A DNA stretch of 10,144 nucleotides from assembly GCA_023426865.1 (NCBI GenBank), contig JAEZBT010000218.1:1-10144 (forward strand), written 5' to 3'. Positions within the stretch are counted from its first letter, which is position 1, and each line of letters starts with the position of its first letter. The translations under genes were made by a program, and so were the position numbers. Under the pieces are notes generated by a model that saw nothing but the letters and a program-made list of their open reading frames with translations, did no database searches and had not been told where the DNA came from. Positions 1-6,505 of the stretch are shown piece after piece. This DNA is from Actinomycetes bacterium (GTDB lineage Bacteria; Actinomycetota; Actinomycetes; Actinomycetales; Cellulomonadaceae).

Positions 1-1305
1 GTCGTGCTAGGCGCGCTGGCCGTGGTCTCCGTCGCGACGACGCGCGGGGCCACCGACGACGAGGCGGCCCCCGGGCTCCTCGCCGCGCCCCTGCGGGAGG
101 TCTGGGCAGCCGCCGCGGACGAGGTGCTGGCCGTGCACGAGGGGCTCGTCGTCGTGCAGTCGACCGGCACCCGCGAGCCCCGCGTGCGGGCCCTCGACGA
201 GGCGACCGGTCGCGAGGTCTGGTCCCACCCGCTCGGCGTCCAGGGGACGGCCGAGAGCTGCGTGCCCGGCGTCACGGGCGTGCCCGCCACGGTCTGGTGC
301 TGGCGTCCCCCGCGCTGGGACCCGTCGCACGTCGCGGGTGAGCTTGCCATCTCGCCCGACGCACTCGTCGGCCTCGACGCGGCCACGGGCGAGGAGGTGG
401 TGGAGCGGGACATGGCTGAGCCGTCCGCCGGCTGGTCCGTGGAGGGCGACGACCTCCTGCTCGCCGTCTCCGAGGCCGAGGCCGTCCGGCTGGAACGGCT
501 GTCGCCGGAGAGCTGGGAGACCGTGTGGTCGACCACCCTGCCGATGGCGCCGCCGTCGTCGGGTCTGCGGCACGACGCATGGGTGGAGTACGCCGAGGGC
601 TTCGCCGTGGTGCACGGCCCCACCACCGCCGTCCTGGACACCGTGGACGGCCGGGTCCTCGCGACGTGGACGGCGTCGGCGGACGAGGAGGCCACCGTCC
701 TCGACGGTGCGGAGGTCGTCGTCACGTCGCGGGGCTTCGCCGTGTGGTCGAGCGCCGTCGAGGGAACCCGGCTCCCCGACGCGGTCTGGTACGACCGTAC
801 CGGGGAGGCCACGGCCGACTTCGTCGGCGAGCTCGCGGAGCCGGTCGACAGCGACGGCTCGGTCCCGGAGGTGCTCCTGGTCACGCCGGACGAGGGGCGC
901 ACCCTCGTAGCCCTCGACACCGACGGCGGCGTCGAGCAGTGGCGCATCCCGCTCATGGGGGGCGACGTCGTCGCGCGGCGCAACGGCGTCGTGGTCGTGG
1001 CGACCGACGACACAGTGACGTCCTACGAGACGCTCACCGGGATCGAGCGGTGGACCCGGCCGGTCGAGGGCCTGCACCCGGAGCTCGCCGGGGTCACCGA
1101 CGGCGGCACGGTCGTGGTCACGGCGGTGCGTGACCGGCACTGGACGGCCATGGCGTACCGGCTGCTCGACGGCGGGCTCCTGTGGTCGGCGCCCGTCCCC
1201 GGGGCCGCCGAGCTGAGTCTCATCGTGTACCCGCCGAGGTTCCAGACCGTCGATGGCGTCCCGGTGATCTGGGTCGGGCGGACGGTCATCTGGGTCGCCG
1301 GCTGA
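1..1305 (+). CDS. PQQ-like beta-propeller repeat protein, N-terminus cut by window edge
   Basis: Reading frame is open from base 1 to a TGA at 1303-1305. A GTG lies at 4-6, but the first residues (VVLGALAVVSVATTRG) look like the end of a hydrophobic anchor or signal segment, so the gene most likely begins upstream. The rest carries blade-like units typical of PQQ/WD-like propellers, in which a D-x-x-T/D-G turn is followed by a V-W or Q-W strand: ATGREVWSHPL (about residue 65), SPESWETVW, DTVDGRVLATW, DTDGGVEQWRIPL, TLTGIERWTRPV and LLDGGLLWSAPV near the end. There are no catalytic motifs and no clear PQQ ligand set, so the propeller is probably a binding or scaffold fold outside the membrane. 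It ends four bases before the stop of the convergent phosphatase gene. The substrate or partner is unknown. The fold call is fairly safe and the function is open. Confidence 0.72.
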   Translation, partial: VVLGALAVVSVATTRGATDDEAAPGLLAAPLREVWAAAADEVLAVHEGLVVVQSTGTREPRVRALDEATGREVWSHPLGVQGTAESCVPGVTGVPATVWCWRPPRWDPSHVAGELAISPDALVGLDAATGEEVVERDMAEPSAGWSVEGDDLLLAVSEAEAVRLERLSPESWETVWSTTLPMAPPSSGLRHDAWVEYAEGFAVVHGPTTAVLDTVDGRVLATWTASADEEATVLDGAEVVVTSRGFAVWSSAVEGTRLPDAVWYDRTGEATADFVGELAEPVDSDGSVPEVLLVTPDEGRTLVALDTDGGVEQWRIPLMGGDVVARRNGVVVVATDDTVTSYETLTGIERWTRPVEGLHPELAGVTDGGTVVVTAVRDRHWTAMAYRLLDGGLLWSAPVPGAAELSLIVYPPRFQTVDGVPVIWVGRTVIWVAG

Positions 1306-1309
1306 CGGG

Positions 1310-2839
1310 TCAGGCGCCGCCTCCGGGATCGCGCACGACCGCGAGCACGCACGTGTCGTCGCGGTGACCCAGGCCGGGCGATCCCTCGATGAGGGCGTCC
1401 ACCAGGGCCGGCGCGCCTTCGCTCAGGTCGGTGCGGCCCAGCAGCGCGGCGAGCCGGTCGAAGCCGACCGACAAGGACTCGCCGCGGCGCTCCACGAGCC
1501 CGTCGGTGAGCATGGCGAGGGCACCGCCCGGAGGAATCTTCGCCCGCGCGCTCGCGTACGCGTGCCGCGTCGTCCCGAGCATCGGGCCCTGGGCCGCGTC
1601 GAGCAGCGTCGCGCGGCCGCCGGGGTCGCGCAGGAGCGCGTACGGATGTCCGGCGCTCGCGTACTCGACGTCGCCCGAGGCGGGGTTCAGGGCGGCGACG
1701 ACGGCCGTCGCCATCCCGCTCACGCCGGGGGTGAGGAGGAGGCGCGCGACGCGGCTGAGCACCTCGCCCGGCCCGTACCCCTCGCTGACGAACGCGCGCG
1801 TGGCCGCTCTGGCCTGGGCCATCATCCCGACGGCCGTCAGGCCGTGCCCGACGACGTCGCCCACACACAGGACCACCCGGTCGCCGGCGTGGAGGACGTC
1901 GTACCAGTCGCCGCCGAGCCGGACCTGGTCGGACGCACTGATGTACCGGGCGTCGACCGTCCAGCCCGGGACGCCCGGCAGCGAGTCGGGGAGCAGGGCG
2001 CGCTGCAGCTGCTCCAGGGCGGTCCGCTGCTCGTCGGTGACCCGCGCGAGCTCCTGCTGGAGCGCGCGCACGCGCGTGACGTCCCGGGCGATCGCGGCGA
2101 TGCCCCTGACCTCGGCCGCCGGGTGCGACCGGACGGGGAAGAACGACTCGATCCACACGTGCTCGACGCCCGGGTCGGCGAGGGTGCTGCCGATCACCTC
2201 GACGTCGCGCAGGGGCTCGCCGGTCTCGAGCACCGACCGGAGGGCTTGCTCGGCCGAGCCGCGCACGCCGGGCACGACGTCGAACGCGTACCGGCCGACG
2301 TGCTCGGCGGGGGACGTCCCGTTCATGGCCGCGAGCTCGCGGTTGATCCGGACGAAGCGCAGCTCGCGGTCGAAGAGCGCGAAGCCGATCGGCGCGTCGT
2401 CGAGCAGCGTGGACACGATCGCCGCCTCGTGGTCGGCGAGCTGTCCCCGCCACTGCTCATCGCTCAGGTCGACCAGGAGGGCGAGCCACCGCGGGCCGGC
2501 CCCCGGCAGCGTCAGGCCGACGACCAGGACCGGCAGGCGCGACCCGTCGGGACGGACGACGTCGGCGGTCACGGAGACCTGGCCCTGGGAGACGGCTGTC
2601 TGCACCGCGGCCACCAGCCGGTCGGGGCGCTCGGGTGCGGCCAGCTCGCGCCAGGGGAAGCCGGCGGCCACCTCGGCCGGCGAGCGGCCGACGATGCGGC
2701 AGAACTCGGCGTTGCCCGCCCGCACCGCGGGGCCCGTGCCGCGCGCGACGCCGATCGAGGTCGAGCGCATCAGGGCGTCGAGCGTCTCGTCGACGCCGTG
2801 AGCCTCCCCGGTGTCGTGGGCCATGACCCACTTTGACAT
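1310..2839 (-). CDS. PAS-PAS-SpoIIE (PP2C-type) serine phosphatase
   Basis: A predicted cytoplasmic phosphoprotein phosphatase of the RsbU/RsbP/SpoIIE class. Family members dephosphorylate anti-anti-sigma (STAS) proteins in partner-switching pathways. From the ATG at 2839 the protein is 509 residues: a weak PAS domain (about 20-125), a clear second PAS domain (about 140-255, with IGFALFDREL and RFVRINRELA), a short helical linker with ALEQLQRALLP (275-283), then the SpoIIE domain. Metal-binding positions are visible: D311 in GGDWYD, D328 in GDVVGHG, D446 in LTDG and D494/D495 in DDTCV; ASAGHPYALL is also present. There are no membrane segments, no GAF and no HATPase domain, so the signal is probably sensed through PAS. 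The start is uncertain: the ATG at 2824 has slightly better purine context (AAAG), and GTG codons at 2878 and 2926 are also in frame; none has a convincing ribosome site. The gene is divergent from the xylanase operon. No STAS or anti-sigma partner lies nearby. Confidence 0.88.
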   Translation of the reverse strand: MSKWVMAHDTGEAHGVDETLDALMRSTSIGVARGTGPAVRAGNAEFCRIVGRSPAEVAAGFPWRELAAPERPDRLVAAVQTAVSQGQVSVTADVVRPDGSRLPVLVVGLTLPGAGPRWLALLVDLSDEQWRGQLADHEAAIVSTLLDDAPIGFALFDRELRFVRINRELAAMNGTSPAEHVGRYAFDVVPGVRGSAEQALRSVLETGEPLRDVEVIGSTLADPGVEHVWIESFFPVRSHPAAEVRGIAAIARDVTRVRALQQELARVTDEQRTALEQLQRALLPDSLPGVPGWTVDARYISASDQVRLGGDWYDVLHAGDRVVLCVGDVVGHGLTAVGMMAQARAATRAFVSEGYGPGEVLSRVARLLLTPGVSGMATAVVAALNPASGDVEYASAGHPYALLRDPGGRATLLDAAQGPMLGTTRHAYASARAKIPPGGALAMLTDGLVERRGESLSVGFDRLAALLGRTDLSEGAPALVDALIEGSPGLGHRDDTCVLAVVRDPGGGA

Positions 2840-2914
2840 GCGCGGATGCGGGTCACCACGCGAGGGATCGGCCGACACGTGGGCGCCGCCCGTCCGCGGT
2901 GCGCGATGATCGGG

Positions 2915-2944
2915 GCGTGCCCGCACCCGCCGGGGTGGGGACGC
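2915..2944 (+). promoter_or_regulatory. Imperfect hairpin in the xylanase leader
   Basis: The left arm GCGT-g-CCC-g-CACCC can pair with the right arm GGGTG-GGG-ACGC around a four-base loop, giving twelve G/C-rich pairs with two single-base bulges. It ends 17 bases before the ATG of the xylanase gene, just ahead of the G8 tract and the GGTGGA ribosome site. If it lies inside the transcript it could affect ribosome access. G/C-rich DNA yields such structures by chance, so a role is only inferred. Confidence 0.3.
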
Positions 2945-2950
2945 ACGGGG

Positions 2951-2958
2951 GGGGTGGA
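2951..2958 (+). promoter_or_regulatory. Ribosome binding site of the xylanase gene, fused to a G8 tract
   Basis: Eight G residues (2947-2954) run directly into T-GGA, giving GGGGTGGA a few bases before the ATG at 2962. This purine-rich stretch is the only plausible Shine-Dalgarno sequence and supports 2962 as the start. The frame stays open further upstream to 2833, but those residues resemble no signal peptide. Confidence 0.5.
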
Positions 2959-2961
2959 CGG

Positions 2962-4095
2962 ATGCCTCGGTGGTCGCGCCGACGACGTCGCCCGGTCGCG
3001 GGTGTCGTGGCGCTGGTGGTGCTCGCGCTGCTGGCCGGCTGCGGGGGGCCGGGCGAGCCGCCCTCGGACACCGACGGAGCGAGCCCAGGCGTCGACGAGC
3101 CGCAGCACGCGCTGCGGGACCTCACCCCCGAGGGCGTGGTCATCGGCGCCGCGGCGGCCGGCGGCGGGCACTTCGGGCTGGGCGACGACCCGTTCCAGGT
3201 GGACGAGGCGTATCGGGCGCGGCTCGGGTCGGAGTTCAGCTCCGTCACGCCCGAGAACCAGCTCAAGTGGGAGTACGTGCACCCCGAGCCGGACACGTAC
3301 GCGTTCGACGCGGCCGACGAGATCGTCGCCTTCGCGGAGGACCACGGCATGGTCGTGCGCGGCCACACGCTCCTGTGGCACAGCCAGAACCCCGCGTGGC
3401 TCGAGCAGGGCGACTACACGCCGGACGAGCTGCGCGACCTCCTGCGCGAGCACATCACGACGGTCGTCGGCCGCTACGCGGGGCGCATCCAGCAGTGGGA
3501 CGTGGCGAACGAGATCGTCGACGACGCCGGCCGGCTGCGCACCGAGGAGAACATCTGGCTGCGGGAGCTGGGCCCGGGGATCATCGCCGACGCCTTCCGC
3601 TGGGCGCACGAGGCCGACCCCGCCGCGCAGCTGTTCCTCAACGACTTCGGCGCCGAAGGGGTGAACCCGAAGACCGACGCCTACCTCGACCTGGTCCAGG
3701 ACCTCCTGGCGCAGGGCGTGCCGGTGCACGGCTTCGGGGCGCAGGCGCACCTGAGCCTGGAGTACGGGTCCCCGGGCGACGGTCTGCGGGAGAACCTGCA
3801 GCGGTTCGCCGACCTCGGCCTCGCGACGGCCGTCACCGAGCTGGACGTCCGCGTGCCGCTCGACGGCGGTCGGGCGAGCGAGGACGACCTCGATCGTCAG
3901 GCGGAGTACTTCGCCGAGGTCGTGGCGGGCTGCCTCGCGGTGGACGGGTGCTCGTCGATCACGGTGTGGGGCTTCACGGACGCGTACTCCTGGGTGCCGA
4001 CCTTCTTCCCCGGGATGGGCGCGGCGACGCTGCTCACCGAGGACCATGCACGCAAGCCGGCCTACGACGCCGTGGCCGAGGCTCTGGAGGGCTGA
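2962..4095 (+). CDS. GH10 endo-1,4-beta-xylanase, lipoprotein
   Basis: Predicted to cleave internal beta-1,4 bonds of xylan or xylo-oligosaccharides at the outer face of the membrane. The start at 2962 gives 377 residues. The N-terminus is a textbook lipoprotein signal: an arginine-rich stretch (PRWSRRRRR), a hydrophobic core and the lipobox LLAG-C with C27 as lipidation site, followed by a short Gly/Pro/Ser/Asp linker. The GH10 barrel fills the remainder: VTPENQLKW (about 95-103), RGHTLLWHSQNPAW, acid/base E184 in WDVANE, LNDFG, GFGAQAHL, nucleophile E293 in VTELDVR, a cysteine pair C324/C330, VWGFTDAYSW and KPAYDAV near the end. All expected catalytic and subsite motifs are present. No carbohydrate-binding module and no second domain are attached, unlike many secreted xylanases of cellulose-degrading actinobacteria. 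A deacetylase gene follows after three bases, almost certainly in the same operon. Confidence 0.93.
   Translation: MPRWSRRRRRPVAGVVALVVLALLAGCGGPGEPPSDTDGASPGVDEPQHALRDLTPEGVVIGAAAAGGGHFGLGDDPFQVDEAYRARLGSEFSSVTPENQLKWEYVHPEPDTYAFDAADEIVAFAEDHGMVVRGHTLLWHSQNPAWLEQGDYTPDELRDLLREHITTVVGRYAGRIQQWDVANEIVDDAGRLRTEENIWLRELGPGIIADAFRWAHEADPAAQLFLNDFGAEGVNPKTDAYLDLVQDLLAQGVPVHGFGAQAHLSLEYGSPGDGLRENLQRFADLGLATAVTELDVRVPLDGGRASEDDLDRQAEYFAEVVAGCLAVDGCSSITVWGFTDAYSWVPTFFPGMGAATLLTEDHARKPAYDAVAEALEG
4086..4091 (+). promoter_or_regulatory. Strong ribosome binding site of the deacetylase gene
   Basis: GGAGGG lies inside the last codons of the xylanase gene, seven bases before the ATG at 4099. It fixes that start and indicates coupled translation with the xylanase gene, whose TGA ends at 4095. 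Confidence 0.8.
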
Positions 4096-4098
4096 CGG

Positions 4099-4698
4099 AT
4101 GGATGTGGTGACCACGACCGGCGTGCCGGGGCGCACCTTCGGGCTGACCTTCGACGACGGCCCGAACCCGCCCGACACCCTGCGCCTGCTCGACGTGCTC
4201 GGCGCCCTCGGGGTGACCGCCGTCTTCTGCCTGGTGGGGGAGCAGGTCCGCGCCCACCCGGAGGTCGCGGCGCGCATCGTCCGGGCCGGTCACCTGCTCG
4301 GCAACCACTCGCTGCGCCACGACGACCTGGGGGAGTGGGACGCGGACCAGGTGCGCGCCGACCTCGCGGAGACCTCGGCGCTCATCACGGAGGCCACCGG
4401 GGTCGCGCCGGCGTACTTCCGCGCGCCGTTCGGTCACTGGGGCGTCACGCCGGGCTTGGCGGGCGAGCTGGGCATGGTGCCGCTCGGGTGGCAGCTTGCC
4501 GTGGAGGACTGGCTCGAGCCTGGTGCCGAGGCGCTCGCCGAGCGGATCCGGGCGGGCCTGGAGCCGGGCGGCGTCGTCCTGCTGCACGACGGCGGGGGTG
4601 ACCGCAGCGGCACCGTGGACGCCGTCGCGCGCGTGGTGCCCGTGCTGCTGGCCGAGGGGTGGACGGCGGCGCTGCCCGCGGGTGTCGCCGACGCCTGA
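4099..4698 (+). CDS. Polysaccharide deacetylase, NodB/CE4 family
   Basis: A metal-dependent deacetylase that hydrolyses N- or O-acetyl groups on carbohydrates; CE4 relatives include chitin and peptidoglycan deacetylases and acetylxylan esterases. The 199 residues are little more than the NodB domain, with all five motifs in order: TFDDGP (base D19, metal D20), the metal histidines H70 and H74 in HSLRH, RAPFG (R108-G112), EDW (137-138) and LLHDGG (catalytic H163). No signal peptide or membrane segment is visible at the N-terminus, so as annotated the enzyme would stay in the cytoplasm. The position three bases behind a GH10 xylanase gene, with an excellent ribosome site, points to acetylated xylo-oligosaccharides as a possible substrate. 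That substrate is an inference, and amino-sugar substrates cannot be excluded from sequence alone. The gene is last in its operon; the hairpin at 4779-4812 follows 80 bases later. Confidence 0.9.
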   Translation: MDVVTTTGVPGRTFGLTFDDGPNPPDTLRLLDVLGALGVTAVFCLVGEQVRAHPEVAARIVRAGHLLGNHSLRHDDLGEWDADQVRADLAETSALITEATGVAPAYFRAPFGHWGVTPGLAGELGMVPLGWQLAVEDWLEPGAEALAERIRAGLEPGGVVLLHDGGGDRSGTVDAVARVVPVLLAEGWTAALPAGVADA

Positions 4699-4778
4699 GC
4701 GCTCGCCGGCCACCTGGGAGCCCCGAGGTCGCGGGTCGGTCGGGCGCCCGCGCCACCTGCGCCTCGTGGCAAGCACGC

Positions 4779-4812
4779 GGCACCCCGGCCACCGTGCGGT
4801 GACCGGGGTGCC
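4779..4812. terminator. Bidirectional hairpin terminator between the xylanase operon and glnA
   Basis: A perfect 10-base arm (GGCACCCCGG, 4779-4788, with CCGGGGTGCC, 4803-4812), one C/A mismatch, four further pairs (CACC/GGTG) and the loop GTGC. It lies between two convergent genes, 80 bases after the deacetylase stop and 57 bases after the glnA stop, and would serve both strands. No T-run follows on either strand, which is common for actinobacterial terminators. Confidence 0.8.
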
Positions 4813-4817
4813 AGGTG

Positions 4818-4873
4818 TGCAGGTCAGCGGGCCGCGCTCGACCGGGCCCACCCTGACGTGACCTGCAGGTCAG
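4818..4873. repeat. Palindrome over the glnA stop codon, with a further direct copy of its half-site
   Basis: TGACCTGCAGGTCA (4859-4872) is a perfect 14-base palindrome that contains the glnA stop codon. A further copy of its right half, as TGCAGGTCAG, lies at 4818-4827 and matches 4864-4873 exactly over ten bases. The copies could form an alternative hairpin with a 32-base loop. The function is unknown; it could be an operator, a termination aid or chance. Confidence 0.5.
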
Positions 4874-6294
4874 ATGTCGTAGTACAGCTCGAACTCGTGC
4901 GGGTGCGGCCGCTGGCGGATGGGGTCGATCTCGTGCGTGCGCTTGTAGTCGATCCACGTCTCGATGAGGTCGGCCGTGAAGACGCCCCCCTCCGTGAGGA
5001 AGTCGTGGTCGGCCTCGAGCGCGTCGAGCGCCCCCTCGAGCGACGCGGGGAGCTGCTCGATGGCGGCGTGCTCCTCCGGCGGAAGCTCGTACAGGTCCTT
5101 GTCGACCGGCTCCGGGGGCTCGATCCGGTTCCGGATGCCGTCCAGCCCCGCCATGAGCATTGCCGCGAACGCCAGGTACGGGTTCGACGACGGGTCCGGG
5201 ACGCGGAACTCGATGCGCTTCGCCTTGGGGTTGGATCCCGTGACCGGGATCCGGACGCACGCGGAGCGGTTGCGCGCCGAGTAGACGAGGTTGACCGGGG
5301 CCTCGAAGCCGGGGACGAGGCGGTGGAAGCTGTTCACGGTCGGGTTGGTGAATGCAAGCAGGGCCGGTGCGTGCTTGAGCAGGCCGCCGATGTACCAGCG
5401 CGCGATGTCCGACAGGCCGCCGTAGCCCTTCTCGTCGTAGAAGAGCGGCTCGCCGTTCTTCCAGAGCGACTGGTGGCAGTGCATGCCCGAGCCGTTGTCG
5501 CCGTACAGCGGCTTCGGCATGAACGTCACGGTGCGGCCGTTGCGGTGCACGACGTTCTTGACGATGTACTTGAAGAGCATCACCTTGTCGGCCGACTTGG
5601 CGAGCGCGTCGAAGCGGTAGTTGATCTCCGCCTGGCCCGCGGTGCCCACCTCGTGGTGCGAGCGCTCGACCTGCAGCCCGGCCTTGTCGAGCTCGAGGCA
5701 GATCTGGTCGCGCAGGTCGGCGAAGTGGTCGACCGGCGGCACGGGGAAGTAGCCGCCCTTGTACGGGGTCTTGTGACCGAGGTTGCCACCCTCCTCCTTG
5801 CGGCCGGTGTTCCACGCGGCCTCGATGGAGTCGATGTGGTAGAAGCTCTCGGACTGGCTCGTGAAGAAGCGGATGTCGTCGAAGATGTAGAACTCGGCCT
5901 CGGGAGCGAAGAACGCGGTGTCGGCGATCCCCGTCGACTTCAGGTATGCCTCGGCCTTGGCGGCGATCTGGCGCGGGTCGCGGGTGTACGGCTCGTCCGT
6001 GTACGGGTCGACGATCGACATCGTGATGTTGAGCGTCTTCTCGGCCCGGAACGGGTCGAGGTACGCCGTGCTGATGTCGGCGAGGAGCTTCATGTCCGAC
6101 TCGTGGATGGCCTGGAAGCCACGGATCGAGGAGCCGTCGAACATCTGGCCCTCGGTGAAGAAGCTGGCGTCGACCGTCTGTGCGGGCACGTTGAAGTGCT
6201 GCATCACACCCGGCAGGTCGCAGAACCGGACGTCGACGAACTTGACGTCCTCGGACTTGATGAAGGCGATGACCTCATCGGCGGAACTGAACAT
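4870..6294 (-). CDS. glnA: Glutamine synthetase, type I (GSI-beta)
   Basis: Catalyses ATP-dependent synthesis of glutamine from glutamate and ammonia, the main route of ammonium assimilation. It acts in the cytoplasm as a dodecamer. The ATG at 6294 gives 474 residues, the usual length of this class, and follows GAGGAG nine bases upstream. Visible landmarks: DGSSIRGF (53-60), PEAEF with metal ligands E132 and E134, HHEVG with E215, AGQAE with E223, GSGMHCHQSLW with H272, NRSACVRIP, EFRVPD, and the adenylylation loop DLYELPPEE with Y402. The tyrosine shows that the enzyme can be controlled by GlnE-type adenylylation, as in mycobacteria and streptomycetes. A GlnR box upstream adds transcriptional nitrogen control. 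The frame continues upstream of 6294 without a stop, but the extra residues are not GlnA-like and no better ribosome site exists. Confidence 0.98.
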   Translation of the reverse strand: MFSSADEVIAFIKSEDVKFVDVRFCDLPGVMQHFNVPAQTVDASFFTEGQMFDGSSIRGFQAIHESDMKLLADISTAYLDPFRAEKTLNITMSIVDPYTDEPYTRDPRQIAAKAEAYLKSTGIADTAFFAPEAEFYIFDDIRFFTSQSESFYHIDSIEAAWNTGRKEEGGNLGHKTPYKGGYFPVPPVDHFADLRDQICLELDKAGLQVERSHHEVGTAGQAEINYRFDALAKSADKVMLFKYIVKNVVHRNGRTVTFMPKPLYGDNGSGMHCHQSLWKNGEPLFYDEKGYGGLSDIARWYIGGLLKHAPALLAFTNPTVNSFHRLVPGFEAPVNLVYSARNRSACVRIPVTGSNPKAKRIEFRVPDPSSNPYLAFAAMLMAGLDGIRNRIEPPEPVDKDLYELPPEEHAAIEQLPASLEGALDALEADHDFLTEGGVFTADLIETWIDYKRTHEIDPIRQRPHPHEFELYYDI

Positions 6295-6302
6295 CCGCGG
6301 CT

Positions 6303-6308
6303 TCTCCT
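6303..6308 (-). promoter_or_regulatory. Ribosome binding site of glnA
   Basis: Read on the - strand, GAGGAG lies about nine bases before the ATG at 6294. It decides the start against an in-frame ATG at 6345, which has no Shine-Dalgarno sequence and would add 17 residues that do not resemble GlnA. Confidence 0.75.
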
Positions 6309-6398
6309 CGCTCTCGTGGTCGATGGTCGCCGTCGGGCCGCCCATCGTGGTCGGACCGGTCCGGGTCCATCGTGCTCCCGGGCGCGGCGCCTGCACCG

Positions 6399-6404
6399 AG
6401 GCTA
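6399..6404 (-). promoter_or_regulatory. Possible -10 element of the glnA promoter
   Basis: TAGCCT on the - strand fits the TAnnnT pattern and lies 11 bases downstream of the GlnR box, as expected for an activator-dependent promoter. No good -35 hexamer is present; the place for it overlaps the proximal half of the GlnR box. Transcription would start near 6391, giving a leader of about 97 bases. Confidence 0.45.
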
Positions 6405-6414
6405 GGGGGCCGCG

Positions 6415-6452
6415 GTTTCCCGACCATGTACCTCGTGTTTCCGCCGCGTTAC
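6415..6452 (-). promoter_or_regulatory. GlnR binding site (nitrogen control) upstream of glnA
   Basis: Read on the - strand the site is GTAAC (6452-6448), six bases, GAAAC (6441-6437), six bases, TACAT (6430-6426), six bases, GAAAC (6419-6415). This is the published actinobacterial GlnR layout of a-b-a-b half-sites with an 11-base period (gTnAC n6 GaAAC, twice). Both b-sites and the first a-site are perfect, and the second a-site is degenerate. It lies 120 bases upstream of the glnA start, the expected place for activation or repression by GlnR. It also sits about 40 bases upstream of the -10 of the divergent RDD gene. Confidence 0.85.
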
Positions 6453-6493
6453 CGCGGTCCCGCCGCGGACCGGGTCTTCCCCGGCGCGCCCGG

Positions 6494-6499
6494 TAGCCT
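6494..6499 (+). promoter_or_regulatory. -10 element of a leaderless promoter, RDD gene
   Basis: TAGCCT ends six bases before the GTG at 6506, so transcription should begin at or next to the start codon. No Shine-Dalgarno sequence precedes the gene, which agrees with leaderless translation. Confidence 0.65.
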
Positions 6500-6505
6500 G
6501 GCGCC

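Larger units (their letters stand above)
2840..2961. promoter_or_regulatory. Divergent intergenic region, phosphatase / xylanase operon
   Basis: These 122 bases separate two diverging starts and must hold both promoters unless the phosphatase starts further upstream. Only weak candidates are visible: a GATGAT -10-like box on + at 2905-2910 without a matching -35. I saw no LacI-type inverted operator of the kind that often controls glycoside hydrolase genes in actinobacteria. The region ends in a bulged hairpin (2915-2944) and a G8 tract (2947-2954), listed separately. No promoter can be assigned with confidence. Confidence 0.35.

Noticed and set aside
2833..2838. Perfect TTGACA -35 hexamer on the + strand
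   Set aside because: No -10 match lies 16 to 18 bases downstream, and it falls inside the start region of the phosphatase gene; probably chance.
2833..2961. N-terminal extension of the xylanase to 2833
   Set aside because: It would overlap the phosphatase start, adds 43 residues unlike any signal peptide, and would bury the lipoprotein signal inside the protein.
2770..4851. Long open frame on the - strand (693 codons) opposite the xylanase and deacetylase genes
   Set aside because: It mirrors two clear enzyme genes, its product is Arg/Val/His-rich low-complexity sequence, and long antisense frames are expected in such GC-rich DNA.
6352..6363. 12-base palindrome CGGACCGGTCCG in the glnA leader, between two CCATCGTG copies
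   Set aside because: Short G/C palindromes are common at this base composition and no riboswitch-like fold or conserved core could be recognised.
4858..6405. Open frame on the + strand (515 codons) opposite glnA
   Set aside because: glnA is certain over its full length; the antisense product is repetitive in V, R, E, D and L and resembles no family.
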